Assembly: GCA_963575645.1 (NCBI GenBank)
Contig: OY754467.1
Location: 37,755,108-37,819,107, forward strand
DNA length: 64,000 nucleotides
From: Xanthostigma xanthostigma
Lineage: Eukaryota; Arthropoda; Insecta; Raphidioptera; Raphidiidae
Direction of reading: 5' to 3'
Shown: positions 1 through 10,932 of the stretch, piece by piece
Layout of the letters: each line of letters begins with the position of its first letter
Position numbering within the stretch: position 1 is the stretch's first letter
Made by a program: the position numbers and the translations under genes
The notes under the pieces: generated by a model
What the model saw: the letters and a program-made list of their open reading frames with translations, nothing else
What the model was told of the DNA's origin: nothing
Databases searched by the model: none

Positions 1-4
1 ATAC

Positions 5-237
5 TGTTAAATAAAATGTATTAGTCGTCAGTACTACAATTACTGTAGTTTCATAATCCAAGCTAACATTATGTAACTTTAGAATAGTATAAAATGATTT
101 GAATTGTAAGTTCTATACTTGAATTGATTTTTGTTTTTGTGAATTAAAACGTTATTATAATAATTATCTGAAAAAAACTTATTTTTGCAATTACATATTT
201 TTCTTATTAAATCTGTATAACTGCGGCAAGTATAACA
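5..237 (+). repeat. 5' LTR of the copia element
   Basis: This 233-bp long terminal repeat starts TGTT and ends AACA. A TATA-like TATAAAATG lies near the middle (about 89-97), which would place the promoter inside the LTR. It differs from the 3' copy at position 173 only. Confidence 0.95.
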
Positions 238-252
238 GGTTATGGGCCCAGG
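238..252 (+). promoter_or_regulatory. Primer-binding site, internal tRNA-iMet type
   Basis: GGTTATGGGCCCAGG follows the LTR directly. It is complementary to the anticodon stem-loop region of initiator tRNA-Met (CCTGGGCCCATAACC) rather than to a tRNA 3' end. Drosophila copia uses this same 'half-tRNA' priming. The first ATG of the open frame (242) lies inside this site. Confidence 0.85.
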
Positions 253-253
253 A

Positions 254-3200
254 ATGGATGCAGAAGAAGAAAAATACCGAATTGCTTTGTTTGATGGAAC
301 GAATTATGGAAATTGGAGGTTTCGAATGGAAGCCATCCTGGAACAACAAAATTTGAAACGACATGTGGAAAAGTATTCAGAGGAACTAATAACGGAAATA
401 AATGAAGAGGATCGAACAGTAAAACAGAGATTAATTGAGTCTATTAGCAAAGGAGAAAAGAAATGTAAAACAGTTTTAATAAATCACATAGCGGATAATC
501 AGCTGGAACACATAAAAGAAAAAACTACTGCAAAAGACATATATGGAACACTAAAAGAAATATATGAAAGGAAGAGTATTGCAAATCAGTTGTTCATAAG
601 GAAACAGTTACTAACAATGAAATATAACGAAACGGAGGATATGAGCGTTTACCTATTAAATTTCACAAAATTAATTCGGGAATTAAAATCATCGGGCGCG
701 GAACTAGAACAGACTGATATAGTATGTCACTTACTTTTAAGTTTGCCAAAATCATATGACGCAGTCGTTACAGCACTGGAAACAACGGATCAATCCAGAC
801 TTACATTAGATTTTGTAAAATCGAGATTATTAGATGAGTACAAAAAGCGGGAAAACAAAGATGAAGTGAAAAATCAAAACGACTCAACTGCGTTTAATAC
901 CAAAACAAAATTCAAATACAAATGTTATAATTGTGGAAAATTTGGGCACAAGCGAGCTGACTGTCGTTTTCGAAGAAGATTTGAAAATAGAAATTCTAGA
1001 TATTCTCAGGAATCAGCTAATGCTTGCGGAAGAAGTGATCCAGATATCTGTTTTGTTGCGAATTCAAACGAAAACAATGAAGTTAACGACAAGATTAGAT
1101 GGTATGTAGATTCAGGTGCTTCTGATCACATGGTGAACAATCCGAAATATTTTAGCAAGCTAGTGGAACTAGAAAAACCGATTGAAATTGCTGTAGCGAA
1201 ACATGGTGAAATTCTAACTGCGAATGAAAGAGGCGATATAACAGTTATTTCAAATGTTAATGGAAGAAGAATAATAATTGGAAATGTGTTATATATACCA
1301 AATTTAAAATGCAATTTATTATCAGTAAAAAGACTTGAAGAGTTGGGTTTCGGAATAGTATTTGAGAATCAGACTGTTAACATAAAAAAAGGAAATATAC
1401 TACATGCGAGAGGACAAAGAAGGGACAAATTATATGAAATAGATTTTAAAATGGAGACGCAAACATGTAACATTGCGGCAACCAACAATAGTCTGGAAAT
1501 TTGGCACAAACGATTTGGACATTTGAATAATAATTCAATAATTAACCTTTTTAATGAAAATCTTGCGGATGGTGTACCGGATTCGTGTAGAAAAGATATG
1601 AATTTCTGTGAAGTATGCGTTAAATCTAAAATGTCAAGACTACCGTATTATACAAATAATAAAAGAAGATCACGTAGACCTCTAGAATTAATCCATACCG
1701 ATGTTTGTGGACCAATCAGCCCTACAACATGGGATAAAAAGAAATATTTCGTAACGTTCATAGACGATTATACGCATTTTATAATTGTTTATTTGTTGGA
1801 AAATAAAAGTGAAGTATTCAAATTTTTTCAAGAATATAAAGCTGCAGTGGAAACACACTTTGAAACAAAAATTTCAAGACTACGTGCTGACAATGGAGGC
1901 GAATATAACTCAAATGCATTTTCAGAATTCTGTAAAATAAATGGAATAAAAATAGAATTTACAATACCGTACAATCCTCAGCAAAATGGAGTTGCTGAAA
2001 GATTCAACAGAACACTGCTGGAAAAGTCAAGAGCAATGGTAATAAAAGGACGAGTACCTAAATTTTTATGGGGAGAAGCTATTCGTACAGCGGCCTATAT
2101 CATAAATCGTAGTCCAACTCAAGCTCTACAACAAAATAGTTCAAGCACACCGTCAGAATTATGGTATAAACAGAAACCGGATATAAGAAAACTTAAAATT
2201 TTTGGATGTATAGCGTATTCGTATGTGCAAGAACAAAGACGAGACAAATTTGATGCTAAATGTAATAAATTAATTATGGTGGGATATTGTCCAAACGGAT
2301 ATCGACTGTGGGATCCTCAACGAAGAAATATTATAACAGCCAGAAATGTAATATTTGATGAGACCTCACACTATGAAAATTATAAAACGAGTTCTGAAAT
2401 CAGAAGAGATATAAGAGAAGAACAAGAGGAAGATGAATTGAAAAATAGAAAAGAAAACGACTCTTTCAAAATTGAAGAAAATAAAGAAGAAACTAAGAAA
2501 GAAAAACGAATAAGGAAGCCGCCTATTTGGCATCAAGATTATGATATGACAACGTATAATGCATTAGCTTTGAGCGCTGAATTATTTGTAGAAGATTTAC
2601 CGAGAAATATAAGTGAAATTAAAGGAAGACATGATCAAGAAAAATGGGAAACTGCAATAAATGAAGAATTAAACGCATTAATTAAAAATGAAACCTGGAC
2701 ATTGACAGAATTACCCGTTGGAAGAAAAGCTATTGATTGTAAATGGATATTTAGTATTAAAAGAAATGAAAACGAAAATTCTGAAAGATATAAAGCGCGT
2801 CTAGTGGCGAAAGGGTATAGTCAAAGACAAGGCTTTGATTATAATGAAACTTACGCTCCTGTCGCAAAAATGACAACAATTCGCACACTTTTATCATTTG
2901 CAAATAAATTTAAATATTTCATTCACCATATGGACGTGAAAACCGCCTTCTTAAATGGGGAACTAAAGGAAACAATTTATATGAAGCAACCGGAAGGATT
3001 TGAAAAGGATAACAGAGTCTGCAAATTAAATAAAAATTTATATGGTCTAAAACAAGCTTCAAAAGGTTGGAATGAACTTTTTAATAACTTAATGTTAAAA
3101 ATGAATTTTGAGCGAATGGAAAGTGACCCATGCTTATATAAGAGACTGATACAAAACACAAAAATCTTTATACTAATTTACGTTGACGATTTATTAATAA

Positions 3201-4141
3201 TTGGTGATAATAAAGATGAAATAAAACAAATAAAAGACAAGCTAAATAAGGAATTTGAAATGAAAGATTTGGAAGAAGTTAAACTTTTCCTGGGAATAAA
3301 GATAGAAAGACAAAAGGAAAAACAGATTATTTATTTAAGTCAGGAGGAGTACATTAATAAATTACTGAAGAAATTTAACATGATTGATTGTAAAGGAATA
3401 TCAACACCGATAGAAAAGAATTTACGTTTAGAAAAGGCAGAAACCAATTACACACAAAAACCATATAGAGAACTAATTGGATGTTTCATGTATTTAGCAA
3501 TGTGCACACGACCTGATATAAATTTCTCAGCAAATTATTTTAGTCGATTTCAGCAAAATGCAAATGAAGAGCATTGGAACCAGGCAAAAAGAATTTTGAG
3601 ATATTTAAAATTAACAAAAGATTTAAGGCTAGTTTACGATGCAAGTGATCAAAATGCTTCAACATTGATTGGATTCTGTGATGCAGATTGGGGAGGTGAC
3701 GTAAATGATAGAAAGTCAACAAGTGGACTTTTATTCAAGGTATTTAATTCGACAGTATCCTGGAGTACCAAGAAACAATGTAATGTAGCATTGTCATCTG
3801 CAGAAGCAGAATATATGGCGTTGACAACAGCAGTTACAGAATGTTTATGGTTACAAAAATTACTAAGTGATATTGGACTTGAAGATATTAAACCAACTGA
3901 AATATTTGAAGATAATCAGGCATGCATTCAAATCGCTACAAATCTTAATAAGCAACAATCAAGACTAAAGCATGTTCTGATTAAACAAAATTTTCTGAAG
4001 GACATAATTGAAAAGGGTTTTGTTAAAATAACATATATAAACACAACTGAACAAAATGCCGACATCATGACAAAAAGTTTGGGAAAAGGGTATTTTGTAA
4101 AATTTAGACATAGCATTGGATTGTTAAACGACAATAATTGA
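254..4141 (+). CDS. Copia-type Gag-Pol polyprotein
   Basis: This single frame encodes capsid, protease, integrase, reverse transcriptase and RNase H for copying and inserting the element. The frame opens at 242 (1299 codons), but that ATG lies in the primer site. The next ATG at 254 starts a protein resembling the copia Gag N-terminus, so 254 is preferred. Numbering from 242: Gag about 1-225; CCHC zinc knuckle C228-C241 (CX2CX4HX4C); protease DSG at 290-292; integrase HHCC H422/H427/C456/C459 with catalytic D487, D550 and E586 (D-62-D-35-E); RT with YVDD at 980-983; RNase H with DAD at 1147-1149 and E1188. All key residues are present and no stop or frameshift interrupts the frame. It is slightly shorter than Drosophila copia (about 1400 residues). 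There is no separate gag stop, so the Gag:Pol ratio would have to be set some other way, such as the splicing known for copia. Confidence 0.96.
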   Translation: MDAEEEKYRIALFDGTNYGNWRFRMEAILEQQNLKRHVEKYSEELITEINEEDRTVKQRLIESISKGEKKCKTVLINHIADNQLEHIKEKTTAKDIYGTLKEIYERKSIANQLFIRKQLLTMKYNETEDMSVYLLNFTKLIRELKSSGAELEQTDIVCHLLLSLPKSYDAVVTALETTDQSRLTLDFVKSRLLDEYKKRENKDEVKNQNDSTAFNTKTKFKYKCYNCGKFGHKRADCRFRRRFENRNSRYSQESANACGRSDPDICFVANSNENNEVNDKIRWYVDSGASDHMVNNPKYFSKLVELEKPIEIAVAKHGEILTANERGDITVISNVNGRRIIIGNVLYIPNLKCNLLSVKRLEELGFGIVFENQTVNIKKGNILHARGQRRDKLYEIDFKMETQTCNIAATNNSLEIWHKRFGHLNNNSIINLFNENLADGVPDSCRKDMNFCEVCVKSKMSRLPYYTNNKRRSRRPLELIHTDVCGPISPTTWDKKKYFVTFIDDYTHFIIVYLLENKSEVFKFFQEYKAAVETHFETKISRLRADNGGEYNSNAFSEFCKINGIKIEFTIPYNPQQNGVAERFNRTLLEKSRAMVIKGRVPKFLWGEAIRTAAYIINRSPTQALQQNSSSTPSELWYKQKPDIRKLKIFGCIAYSYVQEQRRDKFDAKCNKLIMVGYCPNGYRLWDPQRRNIITARNVIFDETSHYENYKTSSEIRRDIREEQEEDELKNRKENDSFKIEENKEETKKEKRIRKPPIWHQDYDMTTYNALALSAELFVEDLPRNISEIKGRHDQEKWETAINEELNALIKNETWTLTELPVGRKAIDCKWIFSIKRNENENSERYKARLVAKGYSQRQGFDYNETYAPVAKMTTIRTLLSFANKFKYFIHHMDVKTAFLNGELKETIYMKQPEGFEKDNRVCKLNKNLYGLKQASKGWNELFNNLMLKMNFERMESDPCLYKRLIQNTKIFILIYVDDLLIIGDNKDEIKQIKDKLNKEFEMKDLEEVKLFLGIKIERQKEKQIIYLSQEEYINKLLKKFNMIDCKGISTPIEKNLRLEKAETNYTQKPYRELIGCFMYLAMCTRPDINFSANYFSRFQQNANEEHWNQAKRILRYLKLTKDLRLVYDASDQNASTLIGFCDADWGGDVNDRKSTSGLLFKVFNSTVSWSTKKQCNVALSSAEAEYMALTTAVTECLWLQKLLSDIGLEDIKPTEIFEDNQACIQIATNLNKQQSRLKHVLIKQNFLKDIIEKGFVKITYINTTEQNADIMTKSLGKGYFVKFRHSIGLLNDNN

Positions 4142-4148
4142 GGAGGAG
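4140..4148 (+). promoter_or_regulatory. Polypurine tract of copia
   Basis: GAGGAGGAG abuts the 3' LTR and overlaps the TGA stop of the polyprotein. It would prime plus-strand DNA synthesis. Confidence 0.85.
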
Positions 4149-4381
4149 TGTTAAATAAAATGTATTAGTCGTCAGTACTACAATTACTGTAGTTTCATAA
4201 TCCAAGCTAACATTATGTAACTTTAGAATAGTATAAAATGATTTGAATTGTAAGTTCTATACTTGAATTGATTTTTGTTTTTGTGAATTAAAACGTTATT
4301 ATAATAATTATCTGAATAAAACTTATTTTTGCAATTACATATTTTTCTTATTAAATCTGTATAACTGCGGCAAGTATAACA
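4149..4381 (+). repeat. 3' LTR of the copia element
   Basis: This is the second 233-bp LTR, same ends as the first, one base different (T4317). It is followed by AATAC, the proposed target duplication. Confidence 0.95.
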
Positions 4382-4386
4382 AATAC

Positions 4387-5332
4387 ACACTGCACTATAC
4401 TGCTTGTTCTTCTTGTCGAATATTGTGACGTACACAAAAATCTAATCGGTAGCGTTAGTGTAAACGTCGAAAAAAAGTTTCATTAAAATAATAATGTTTT
4501 ATCCTAACCCAATTGCACACAAAACTTCCACTAACTTTAATGTTTTACAACTATACACATCACAAAAGGTTAATAAACAACACATAAATAAATTCACAAG
4601 AGCGACTGCAAATATACTCTACGTTTATAGGTTACGTATTATGATCTATGCGTGTAGGCATTATTATTTTTTCAGGCGAATAAATATTTATACCCGAGAA
4701 TACCTGCAGTAAACATAATTATGCTTGGTGTATTGAATTATCACTATTTATACGAAGAAATGAAACAAATGAACCGAATAAATAACTATTTAAGTTCGGT
4801 GAATATGGCCATTAAAGAGGTTAGCAATCAGCGTTGCCAGATGTCCAGGTTTTTAGGCCCAAATTAAATGTTCCGCGCGGGACAGACTCAGTCCCGCTTT
4901 TCGGGTATTACGCGGCTGTGCGGCGTGGCCGAGGCGCGAGTGGTACAGACAAGCATGTTAACTTTGCCGACCGTCCGGCGCGAAGATATTAATCAATTAA
5001 TCGTTTGTAAACTAAATTTTAAAGTCAATTAAAAGGGATGAAAGAATTCCGTTTATTTTACTCTAAAAGTTTTAAAATCCAGCTTTTGGCTGAAAAAATA
5101 TCTGGAAAAAATTAAATGCCTTTTTAGTAAAATTATTACTACGCTCTATTATTTTATCAAAAAAAATAAACATAGACCACTTTGCCTTAAGACCACAAGT
5201 ACGTAGGCATAAGACAACCTACGCAAAGTTGCCTTACCTACTTCTCTACTTACATTATGTACAGTGTGTAAAGAAAAATTGTACCGCCAAGTTCGAAGGT
5301 TCGTTTCTTCGGTTTAAATTATCAAAACTAAT
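4387..5332. other. Intergenic, no gene seen
   Basis: AT-rich DNA with only short unconvincing frames. The single notable piece is a GC-rich island at about 4865-4990, with a hairpin (GCGGGAC...GTCCCGC, 4876-4897) in otherwise AT-rich sequence. It may be the end of an old DNA transposon, but no partner end was found. Confidence 0.5.
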
Positions 5333-5582
5333 TAATTAGCTTTGAGCAAATTCTACCAGATTTGCTTCTGAACTAATAGCTTTGAGCAAATTCTATCAGA
5401 TGTCGTTACATGTTACTAAAACAGTTTTTTTTTGAGAAAACGCTGTAGTTTTCTACAAAATGTGTAATAAAAACTATCTTATAGCGTAAGTTGGATCAAG
5501 CAAGACACATTTACAAAACTTCATTAAAATCGGTTCAGTGGCGGTAAAAATTGTAACTCGATAATTTTATATATTATGTAGA
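5333..5582 (-). mobile_element. Helitron-like 5' fragment
   Basis: Read on the minus strand, it begins A^TCTACATAATATATAAAAT at 5582, the usual TC start after an A. It continues with sequence shared with 13868-14206 (for example TTTGTAAATGTGTCTTGCTT and the 'CTCAAAGCTATTAGTTCAGAAG' block, present twice). The 3' CTAG end is missing, so the copy is truncated. Confidence 0.6.
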
Positions 5583-5697
5583 TTAATTTAATTGATGCCG
5601 AAACAGTACCTAACCGAACAGATATTAAATATCTAACACTTTTATATACTATTGTAAACCAAAATGGAACGGTTATGATTTTTTAGAAATAGTATAT

Positions 5698-5816
5698 TAC
5701 ACCACAAGGGCCGAAAGTGTGATATTTTTGCCCTGCGCGCCATGATGCCTGAGGCGAAGCCGAGGGCATCTTGGCGCGCAGGGCAAGGTTATCACACCTT
5801 CGATCAGTGTGGTGTA
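5698..5816. repeat. GC-rich hairpin repeat
   Basis: An inverted repeat whose outer arms are TACACCACA / TGTGGTGTA. Its core GCCCTGCGCGCCATGATGCC pairs with GGGCATCTTGGCGCGCAGGGC across a 14-nt loop. No coding potential is seen. It probably folds strongly as single-stranded DNA or RNA. Confidence 0.75.
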
Positions 5817-6163
5817 TACAATTTTCTTCATACCTCGGTCGTAGGCACGCTTATTTAATACATAAATTAATTAATTACTTACATAAAAACACAGATAAAT
5901 TCCAAGCAAGAAACTTTGAGGTCATACCTAAAAACACGAATGGCTGCTGTTCGCGACTATTAGCTAAAATATAATAGGGTTGCTATAGAAACGATATCTA
6001 AACAACAGTTGATTGGTTGTTTTTGCTTTAAGACCGCCCGAACGTACGAACTTTCCGCATTTGGGCGTGTAATCTCACCAAGGAGTAAATGTTAGACTTT
6101 CTGTCTTACAATTGGTGCCGAAAGTAGGCACTTTCGATCGAGGTATGAAGAAAACAATTTATT
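5797..6163 (+). repeat. Dispersed repeat, also present at 32.6 kb
   Basis: The stretch from CTTCGATCAGTGTGGTG through GCTATTCGCGA-like sequence is repeated in diverged form at about 32615-32810. TTTTCTTCATACCTCGGTCG (5821) recurs inverted near 6137, so the unit is bounded by an inverted repeat. Its family is not recognised. Confidence 0.55.
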
Positions 6164-7872
6164 AACAATTATTGTGCACCAAATTTGGCGCCTTTTGATT
6201 ATAATTTACTGAAATTGTACGAAACAATATGGCTGGATTATACCTAATCAAATTTGTAATTTTGAAGATATACAGTTGAATTTTAACACTTCATGAAGAA
6301 TATATAGGCACAACTCTTAATTATTTTATATACCTATGTAGTATATATTTACTTTTTAATATAATTATCTGCACGAATTAGAACAACAAAAATTCAATAT
6401 TTACTGTTCAGGAAATTTTAACAAATATAAAAATTGCTCGTAAATACGCAACACTATTTTCAAATGTTTGCTTTAATGTAAAAGCTATGTTACATATTTT
6501 AATTGATTTATATTTTCTTTTAGTGGAAAAAACGCAATAGGTACTAGTATTTGCGTCTCGAGAATCGTGTTGTTCACATATTATCATCGATTTTGAAAAA
6601 TAAGTTCGCCCTATTTCGTTTGATATTGTCCATACTTATCAAAAGTTATTCTGAATCGATTCCGACCATTCGCAACTATATCTCTTGCAGTTTCGGGGAT
6701 ATAGCCAATTTTAACTGTTTAAATTTTTATCCATTTTAACCCGTCATAACGTCTAAACTTATCGAGATACAACTTTGCGCTTAGGTCTAATCGATTCAGC
6801 GTACTTTTTTCTATAAGGTACGTTAATATTAAGCATATCGGGAATATTTATATATTTTTACAAATATCATAAATCGTTTCATATTTTCATGCGTTTTGTA
6901 AATATGCAACTTTTTATGACACTAAACGATTTTTGACCTGTTTTATATTAATCGGAAAAGTCAAGCTGAATCGATTCCGACAATACGCAACCCTGTATCA
7001 CTTTTAGTTTCGGAGATATGAGCGTTTATTTATACTATTTGTTAACAATATTACGATTCCGCATTTTCGGAAAATTATGAAAAATGACCTTCAAAGCTTT
7101 ACTTGATTTAGTTTGACAAACTCTAACTTTGAAGACGTCCAACTTCCATTTTAACTCTTTTTTTTAATAAATAATCATTTTAAAATTAAATACCAATGTT
7201 AACACTGGCAAGCACTAGACAGTTGTATACTTTATAATAGTTTAATTTTTTTGCCACCAGATGTCAGAAGGCTTGAATCTCAGTGGTTCCTTTCTAGGAA
7301 AACATACAGTCGAAGTATTAAAGCTCGTCTGTTAGTGTAGCTCTTTTCGCGTTTATTTCATCAATCAATTAGCAATATTAATTGATAGGACAAACACCAA
7401 TCATTGGCCGGGCTGTTCACAACGAATCAAAGTACAAAATAAACACGAAGCAGTGAAATATCCCGTGTTTAAACTCGTAACGCTATTGCGAAACCGTAAA
7501 ATCAATTTTCAATCGGGAAATTGGAAAACTAATTTGTTTGAATGACATTTCAATGATTTTCACACAGGAGTGTGAATCGATCAGCCGTTAACTCAAATAA
7601 CATTATCGTTTGTATTTATACCGGGTGTGCAATATACATGGTGTTCAGAGATGTTTTTATCTGCAGGCTCGGCCTGGCAATATAGAGTATCGGGAGAATT
7701 CCCGGTGAATTTCGGCACACACGACCGAACTGAAACTTGTTATGAATGAATAATATAAAAATTAATTACGTCTTATCATTTTTTATTATTTAGAAAAGAC
7801 TATTATAAAAAAAATATATAGTCAATTATTTGAAAACAAAAAATACAACGTAAAATACAAAAACCTATACAA
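6164..7872. other. Intergenic with one diverged direct repeat
   Basis: No gene is supported. Two blocks about 310 bp apart (about 6650-6705 and 6965-7022) share CTGAATCGATTCCGAC, followed by a similar CGCAAC...AGTTTCGG-GATAT pattern. They look like two diverged tandem units of an old repeat. Confidence 0.5.
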
Positions 7873-7946
7873 GCCATGTGGGGGTTCTAACCAGCGACCT
7901 TCGTATTAATAGTGTAATGCTCCAACCAACTGAGCTACAAACGGCC
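7873..7946 (-). repeat. tRNA-like sequence (SINE head or pseudo-tRNA)
   Basis: On the minus strand it begins GGCCGTTTGTAGCTCAGTTGG and contains a perfect A box (TAGCTCAGTTGG) and a B box with two changes (GGTTAGAACCC). The acceptor arm partly pairs (GGCCG with the terminal CATGGCT), but the anticodon stem has mismatches and two extra bases lie before the D arm. It resembles tRNA-Ile most. It is more likely a pseudogene or SINE head than a working tRNA. Confidence 0.6.
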
Positions 7947-7996
7947 AGTCAATTGACAATTCGTATTCCGGATAATATGCATCTCATGGAAAGTAA

Positions 7997-8394
7997 AGTC
8001 CGCTGCACACGAGGCTGGATTTGCCGCTAGGTTCCTTGCTAGATTTCACTACTAGTTTTCTAGCGCTGGTTTTCTTAATTGCTATTATGTGCTCGCTTCA
8101 CACGGTACGTCTTTAGAAGCTTGATAGAACGGTAACAAATTGTCTCTGAACAGAACACACGATATGACATAGTGTTTGTTTGTGGGCGTTTGTTTAAGTC
8201 GCCCACGTGACAAGATACTGCTTCCTGATTAGTACTTGCTGATACCTAGCAAGAAAAATAGCCCCTGTTCTAATTTTAAAACATATCTTGTGAGTTAGCA
8301 GGCGAGCCTGCAGTGACGCCATATCCAGCTTCGTACTCAGCCTACCGGCTAGCAGAAGTTCAAGCAGTGTATCTAGCCTCGTGTGTAGCGATCT
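7997..8394 (+). mobile_element. Harbinger/Tourist-like MITE, family A copy 1
   Basis: Ends match the family A terminus AGGCCGCTGCACACGAGGCT with small changes (AGTCCGCTGC... and ...GCGATCT). It is flanked by TAA on both sides (7994-7996 and 8395-8397), the TWA duplication typical of PIF/Harbinger. There is no transposase gene; the family depends on one elsewhere. Confidence 0.85.
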
Positions 8395-8538
8395 TAAGTC
8401 ACTCATTTGTGAACGTATTTGTGTCACTATTTTTTTTCGTTTCATTTGTTAAACGCCTCAAATCGCCGAGGTTCATGATTATTGCGAAGTATTTCTATGC
8501 TGCAAGACTAGTTGAATAAAATAAATGTTCTTTTCTAA

Positions 8539-9084
8539 TCTACACTAATATTATAAAGAGGTATAGTTTGTAAGTTTGGATGTAGGAGGTAATCTCCGAA
8601 ACTACTTATCCGATTTCACAATTTTTTTCACCAATATTTAGAATGGACCTTCAGGATGGACATAGGCCAGGGGTGGCGAACCTTTTTACACCTACGTGCC
8701 AATTTTTTTCAAAAATGTTTAATGTAGCCATGACGTGTCGATAAGCAACCAAAGAAATTTAGTTGTCAAAAAAATTAAAAAAACAGGTAAAAATAATAAT
8801 TTTGATAATACATTGTGCGCCATGGAACTTTTTCGTATTTGTTATTTGGTGATAGTCAATTGTTTTCGGCATCTAGCATATATTTGTAATTATTTCGATT
8901 TTGCACCTCAATCAATGCCGTGCCAACAATAATCTGTCGCGTGCCATAGGTTTGCCACCCCTGACATAGACTATATTTTATTGCGTTAAAATAGAAGCGC
9001 TTTTCGTGAAGTTCAATTTTACAACGTAAGTCGACGAAAAAATCGTGGCAATCTACAAATTCGGGCGAAGCCGGACCGGACCGG
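8539..9084 (+). mobile_element. Helitron-like element split by a MITE
   Basis: It starts A^TCTACACTAATATTATAAA and shares its length with the elements at 38208-38653, 47419-47662, 35067-35281 and 22636-22858. Near the end lies the GC-rich hairpin region (TTCGGGCGAAGCCGGACCGG), but the final CTAG is not present. A hAT-like MITE (8668-8963) is inserted. No Rep/helicase is encoded. Confidence 0.75.
8668..8963. mobile_element. hAT-like MITE inserted in a Helitron
   Basis: 296 bp with termini CAGGGGTGGCGAACC and GGTTTGCCACCCCTG. Flanking 8-mers are ACATAGGC and ACATAGAC (7 of 8 identical), the duplication length of hAT elements. The undisturbed Helitron sequence around the site is visible at 38.3 kb, which confirms the insertion boundaries. 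Confidence 0.85.
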
Positions 9085-9933
9085 TATATATGGTAAATGA
9101 GTTTCATTAAAATAGGTCGGCAGATTTCTGAGATAAGCGCCTCAGAAAATCGTGAGAAACAATAGCTTTGTGTATATAGTTGATGATTTTGCAAGTATTC
9201 GCACGCGCTAATAACAATAGAAAATTATGAAAAGTCTAGATTCTAGATTGAGCAGCCAACACAAACGGTCTAAACGGCGGGCGTAAAAAATTGTTCCGAT
9301 TTTATACAGGTGCAGAATAATTAATGCTAGTTATAGTGATAAAGTTAATTTTTTTGCAAACGTCAAATTTGAAAGAGAAACCGCATGAAATCAACGGTGT
9401 AAAATCAGCTTTCACTTTTCAATTTAATAATTTGATGTCAAGATTTACGCTTGCTCTACAATTAGGTACTGCACAACACATATCATGCTTCTATTCAGAT
9501 TTTTTAATGATGGGTACAACTTGCATAATTATAAATAATAAATGTTTACAAAAATGCCTATAGCCCGCAATGCTTTATTTTATGGAACCGTACGCATAGG
9601 ATAGTTCACTGCAATGCTGAGTAGATGGCACATGGTCGAAATAAAATCTCTATAAAATGGGAACCATTTTTTTACGGTCGTCGCTCCCATCATTACCTAC
9701 TATTCAGCTCGATTTTTCTCGAGTATTTCTTGTACTCGACGTCACACTTGAATGCTTCTAATATACGCGATCTATGCACAATATTTCAAGTATTAGTAAT
9801 AATAGAAATTTGTTAGTAATCTGCATCTAGTTTAGTATTCGCTGTCCTAACTTAGAACACGAAAAGGCAATGAAAAAAAAATGGCGACGAAAGTTGTAGC
9901 ATCGTTAAAGATTAATTGCGTGTATATAATATA
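9085..9933. other. Intergenic, nothing recognised
   Basis: AT-rich sequence with short chance frames only. No repeat of this stretch was noticed elsewhere in the window. Confidence 0.4.
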
Positions 9934-10447
9934 CAGAATGATTTTTAAGTTGATTCTTCTTTTTTAACAGCGTGTATAGAAATCAAATAGACGAACAAAT
10001 ATTTTAAGTAATTTTTTTATCAAAATTTAAAAATAAGAGAGAAACATCCTTTCAAAGTTTAATTAAATTTTTAAATTTTTTTTCAATTCATTCAAAATCC
10101 CGGTTAACACACGTGAAGAAATCATAGCGCGAATCGGAAATGAACCCCAAATAATTCGCGGAAGGCCCTTATCGCTAGTACAAGCATGTGCAGAAACATA
10201 GCTACGACGTACGCATCTTTGTATCCAGAAAAACGGGGACAATTTCGAACAATTTCTGTAAATACTTGATAATGACATAATATGTTTCCACAGTGACATA
10301 ACATAACGCCAGGACCCACCTCAAAATTTAATAAAACTTTGAAAGCTCGTTCCTCTTCTATTTTTGTGTTTTAATAAAACAGTTACTGGAAATATTTGTT
10401 CGTCTACACGCTGTTAAAAAAGAAGAATCAACTTAAAAATCAGTCTG
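9934..10447. mobile_element. TA-flanked foldback MITE
   Basis: Terminal inverted repeats of roughly 45 bp (CAGAATGATTTTTAAGTTGA / its complement ending CAGTCTG) continue as an imperfect pair for about 120 bp. TA lies on both sides (9932-9933 and 10448-10449), as in Tc1/mariner-type elements. No transposase is seen. Confidence 0.75.
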
Positions 10448-10932
10448 TATATATAGGTATAAACAAGAGCACCATACAGCGAAATGTATATGAATAATTT
10501 TAGTGAGCCATTATTTTATCTAACAAACCGTGCACGGCAGAAAGCAGACTATTACCTTTGTTATCAGACGGCTTCCAAAAACGACGTTCATTTAGTATTT
10601 TTTTACTTTTGTTCATCGCCCGCCGTTGAACGGCCACGTTAATTAGTTGTAAAGTTTTAAGAGGCAATTATTACAACAGCTTTTACAGCGGAAAATAATT
10701 GTTTCCGTTGCCGGTAGGGGTAAGATTATAAATCTGTTATTCATACTGTGAGAGGTTTAGCTTTCTTAGCTGCTTTAGGTAAGCATATTTTATTAACACT
10801 TCACTTCTAGTCCCAGAGCCGATCGTCGAATTTCCTATGTAAATTTGCTCCCTGAACCCTTTTTCTTACCAGCGTTTCTTTACACTTTGAATCTCACATA
10901 TCGAGTTTGCCTTACCGATCGAAAGCACTGTA

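Larger units (their letters stand above)
5..4381 (+). mobile_element. Complete Ty1/copia LTR retrotransposon
   Basis: A 4.38-kb element with all expected parts in order: 5' LTR (5-237), primer-binding site (238-252), one gag-pol frame ending at 4141, polypurine tract (4140-4148) and 3' LTR (4149-4381). The LTRs begin TGTTAAAT and end TATAACA. They are the same length (233 bp), and reading them side by side shows one difference (A at 173, T at 4317). The base run after the 3' LTR is AATAC (4382-4386) and the four visible bases before the 5' LTR are ATAC, so a 5-bp target duplication is very likely, with its first base outside the window. One LTR change and no stop or frameshift mean a young insertion that may still be competent. 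Confidence 0.97.

Noticed and set aside
242-253. ATG at 242 as the polyprotein start
   Set aside because: It lies in the primer-binding site; the ATG at 254 fits the copia Gag N-terminus better, though 242 cannot be excluded.
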